In this document: positions 5,699-6,397 of the stretch, in pieces
Layout: every line of letters begins with the position of its first letter
How positions within the stretch are numbered: position 1 is the first letter of the stretch
Source: Coriobacteriia bacterium
Lineage (GTDB): Bacteria; Actinomycetota; Coriobacteriia; Anaerosomatales; JAUVQN01
Direction of reading: 5' to 3'
Assembly (NCBI GenBank): GCA_030598125.1
Contig: JAUVQN010000082.1
Location: 1-6,397, forward strand
DNA length: 6,397 nt
Program-made: the position numbers and the translations under genes
Notes under the pieces: generated by a model
What the model was told of the DNA's origin: nothing
The model's input: the letters and a program-made list of their open reading frames with translations, nothing else
Databases searched by the model: none

Positions 5699-6394
5699 CT
5701 ACTTCGTTATCCCCTGGCCGACGCTGATGGTCAGGACGACGTCGCCATACTGCACCGTCGCGGTCGTCCCCTCGAGCGTGAGGAGCCGCCACGCCGAGTC
5801 GGCCAGCTGGTCGCCCTCCCTGACGACGATGAACCCCTCCGTGGCCGTGCCGCCGACGCTCGAGTAGGACACGCCGTTCCAGTAGAAGACGCCAACCTCT
5901 TCGCCATTCGCCGTTTCCGTCGAGATGAAGTAGAGCGTGCTCGCCTCGAACTCCGAGCCTCCACCCGTCGTATCGGTCGTGTCCTCGGTCGCCACGGAAC
6001 CGCCGCTGGTGGCGGTGGCCGGTGGGTCGGGCAGCAACGACTCGAAGACGTCCCTGAACACGAACACGTCGAAGTTCGAGACCGGCTCGACCTCCGCTAC
6101 CGCGATCTCGTCTCCGGATGTGGCGGTCTCTGTCGTGGTCGTGGTTGGAGCGGCCGTGGTCGTGCCGCCCACCTCGTCGGCCATCTCGTCCACGGCATCA
6201 CCGACGAGGAACGTGAACACGAGGACCGCGGCCACGACGCCGATGACCAGGAGCAGCAGCACAGCGCCGAGGATGACCACTACTTTCCCGAGCGTCGTCG
6301 AGAGGAAGCCCTTCTTGCCTTCGTCGGCAGGCTCCGGGGGAGGAGTCTGGGCGCCTGGAGACCCGAGAGGCGCGTCCGGTGTCCCGGCCGCCAT
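5699..6394 (-). CDS. Membrane-anchored PilP/GspC-like protein, possibly type IV pilus assembly; N-terminus may extend beyond the window
   Basis: This is 231 residues from the first visible ATG at 6394. The frame is still open at the right edge (GGT before the ATG), so the true start may lie outside. Domains in order: a Pro-rich, probably cytoplasmic N-terminus (1-29), KK at 27-28, one strongly hydrophobic helix at about 37-64, an acidic stretch, a Thr-rich linker at 78-92, the motif FRDVFESLLP at 113-122, a second Gly/Thr/Ser-rich linker to about 147, then a beta-rich domain at 152-229 ending VVREGDQLADSAWRLLTLEG and a short VQYGDVVLTISVGQG. An RDPF-like motif, then a low-complexity linker, then a 'V-x-EGD-x-w-v-v-x-I-x-x-x-x-V-x-l-x-x-G' domain is the pattern of PilP and GspC pilus/secretion proteins, which link inner-membrane assembly complexes to other parts. 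The proline of RDPF is valine here. Function is inferred by pattern only. No neighbouring pilus gene is visible in the window. Confidence 0.75.
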   Translation of the reverse strand: MAAGTPDAPLGSPGAQTPPPEPADEGKKGFLSTTLGKVVVILGAVLLLLVIGVVAAVLVFTFLVGDAVDEMADEVGGTTTAAPTTTTTETATSGDEIAVAEVEPVSNFDVFVFRDVFESLLPDPPATATSGGSVATEDTTDTTGGGSEFEASTLYFISTETANGEEVGVFYWNGVSYSSVGGTATEGFIVVREGDQLADSAWRLLTLEGTTATVQYGDVVLTISVGQGITK

Positions 6395-6397
6395 ACC

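Noticed and set aside
6123..6160. Repeated GTGGTCGTGG-like DNA as a tandem repeat
   Set aside because: It encodes the Thr-rich linker (ACC/ACG codons) of the membrane protein; the protein-level low complexity explains it without a separate repeat element.

Overview
The window is GC-rich and carries eight protein-coding genes, all on the minus strand, so transcription runs from high to low coordinates. Six are complete and two touch the edges. The base composition, the dense packing and the set of genes fit a high-GC bacterium, possibly a deep-branching actinobacterial (Coriobacteriia-like) lineage. That placement rests on general resemblance only and is weak. I see no RNA genes, insertion sequences, CRISPR array, attachment sites or phage genes.

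Layout in the order of transcription. (1) About 6397-5699: a membrane-anchored protein with a Pro-rich N-terminus, one transmembrane helix, a Thr-rich linker, an RDxF motif and a beta-rich C-terminal domain. I read it as a PilP/GspC-like pilus or type II secretion protein, by pattern only. (2) 5698-5600: a 99-base gap holding a striking two-tier inverted repeat. (3) 5599-2375: four shikimate-pathway genes, aroC (chorismate synthase), aroK (shikimate kinase), aroB (3-dehydroquinate synthase) and aroQ (type II 3-dehydroquinase). They are joined by 4-base stop/start overlaps. (4) 2375-707: an M24B Xaa-Pro peptidase whose start touches the aroQ stop, then, 19 bases on, efp (elongation factor P). 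(5) 706-588: a 119-base gap with a GC-rich hairpin overlapping the efp stop, followed by a TATACT box. (6) 587-1: the first 195 codons of a biotin-dependent carboxyltransferase (pyruvate carboxylase subunit B / oxaloacetate decarboxylase alpha type), running off the left edge.

AroB makes 3-dehydroquinate, AroQ dehydrates it, AroK phosphorylates shikimate and AroC makes chorismate, the precursor of aromatic amino acids and folate. AroE and AroA steps must be encoded elsewhere. The Xaa-Pro peptidase and EF-P share a proline theme: one cleaves Xaa-Pro bonds, the other helps ribosomes through proline runs. The order aroQ - Xaa-Pro peptidase - efp is a familiar arrangement in Gram-positive bacteria (for example yqhS-yqhT-efp of Bacillus subtilis).

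No stretch longer than about 120 bases lacks a gene. This is largely a conserved housekeeping region, and I found no convincing undescribed system. The points most worth a second look are the PilP-like protein and the compound dyad ahead of aroC.
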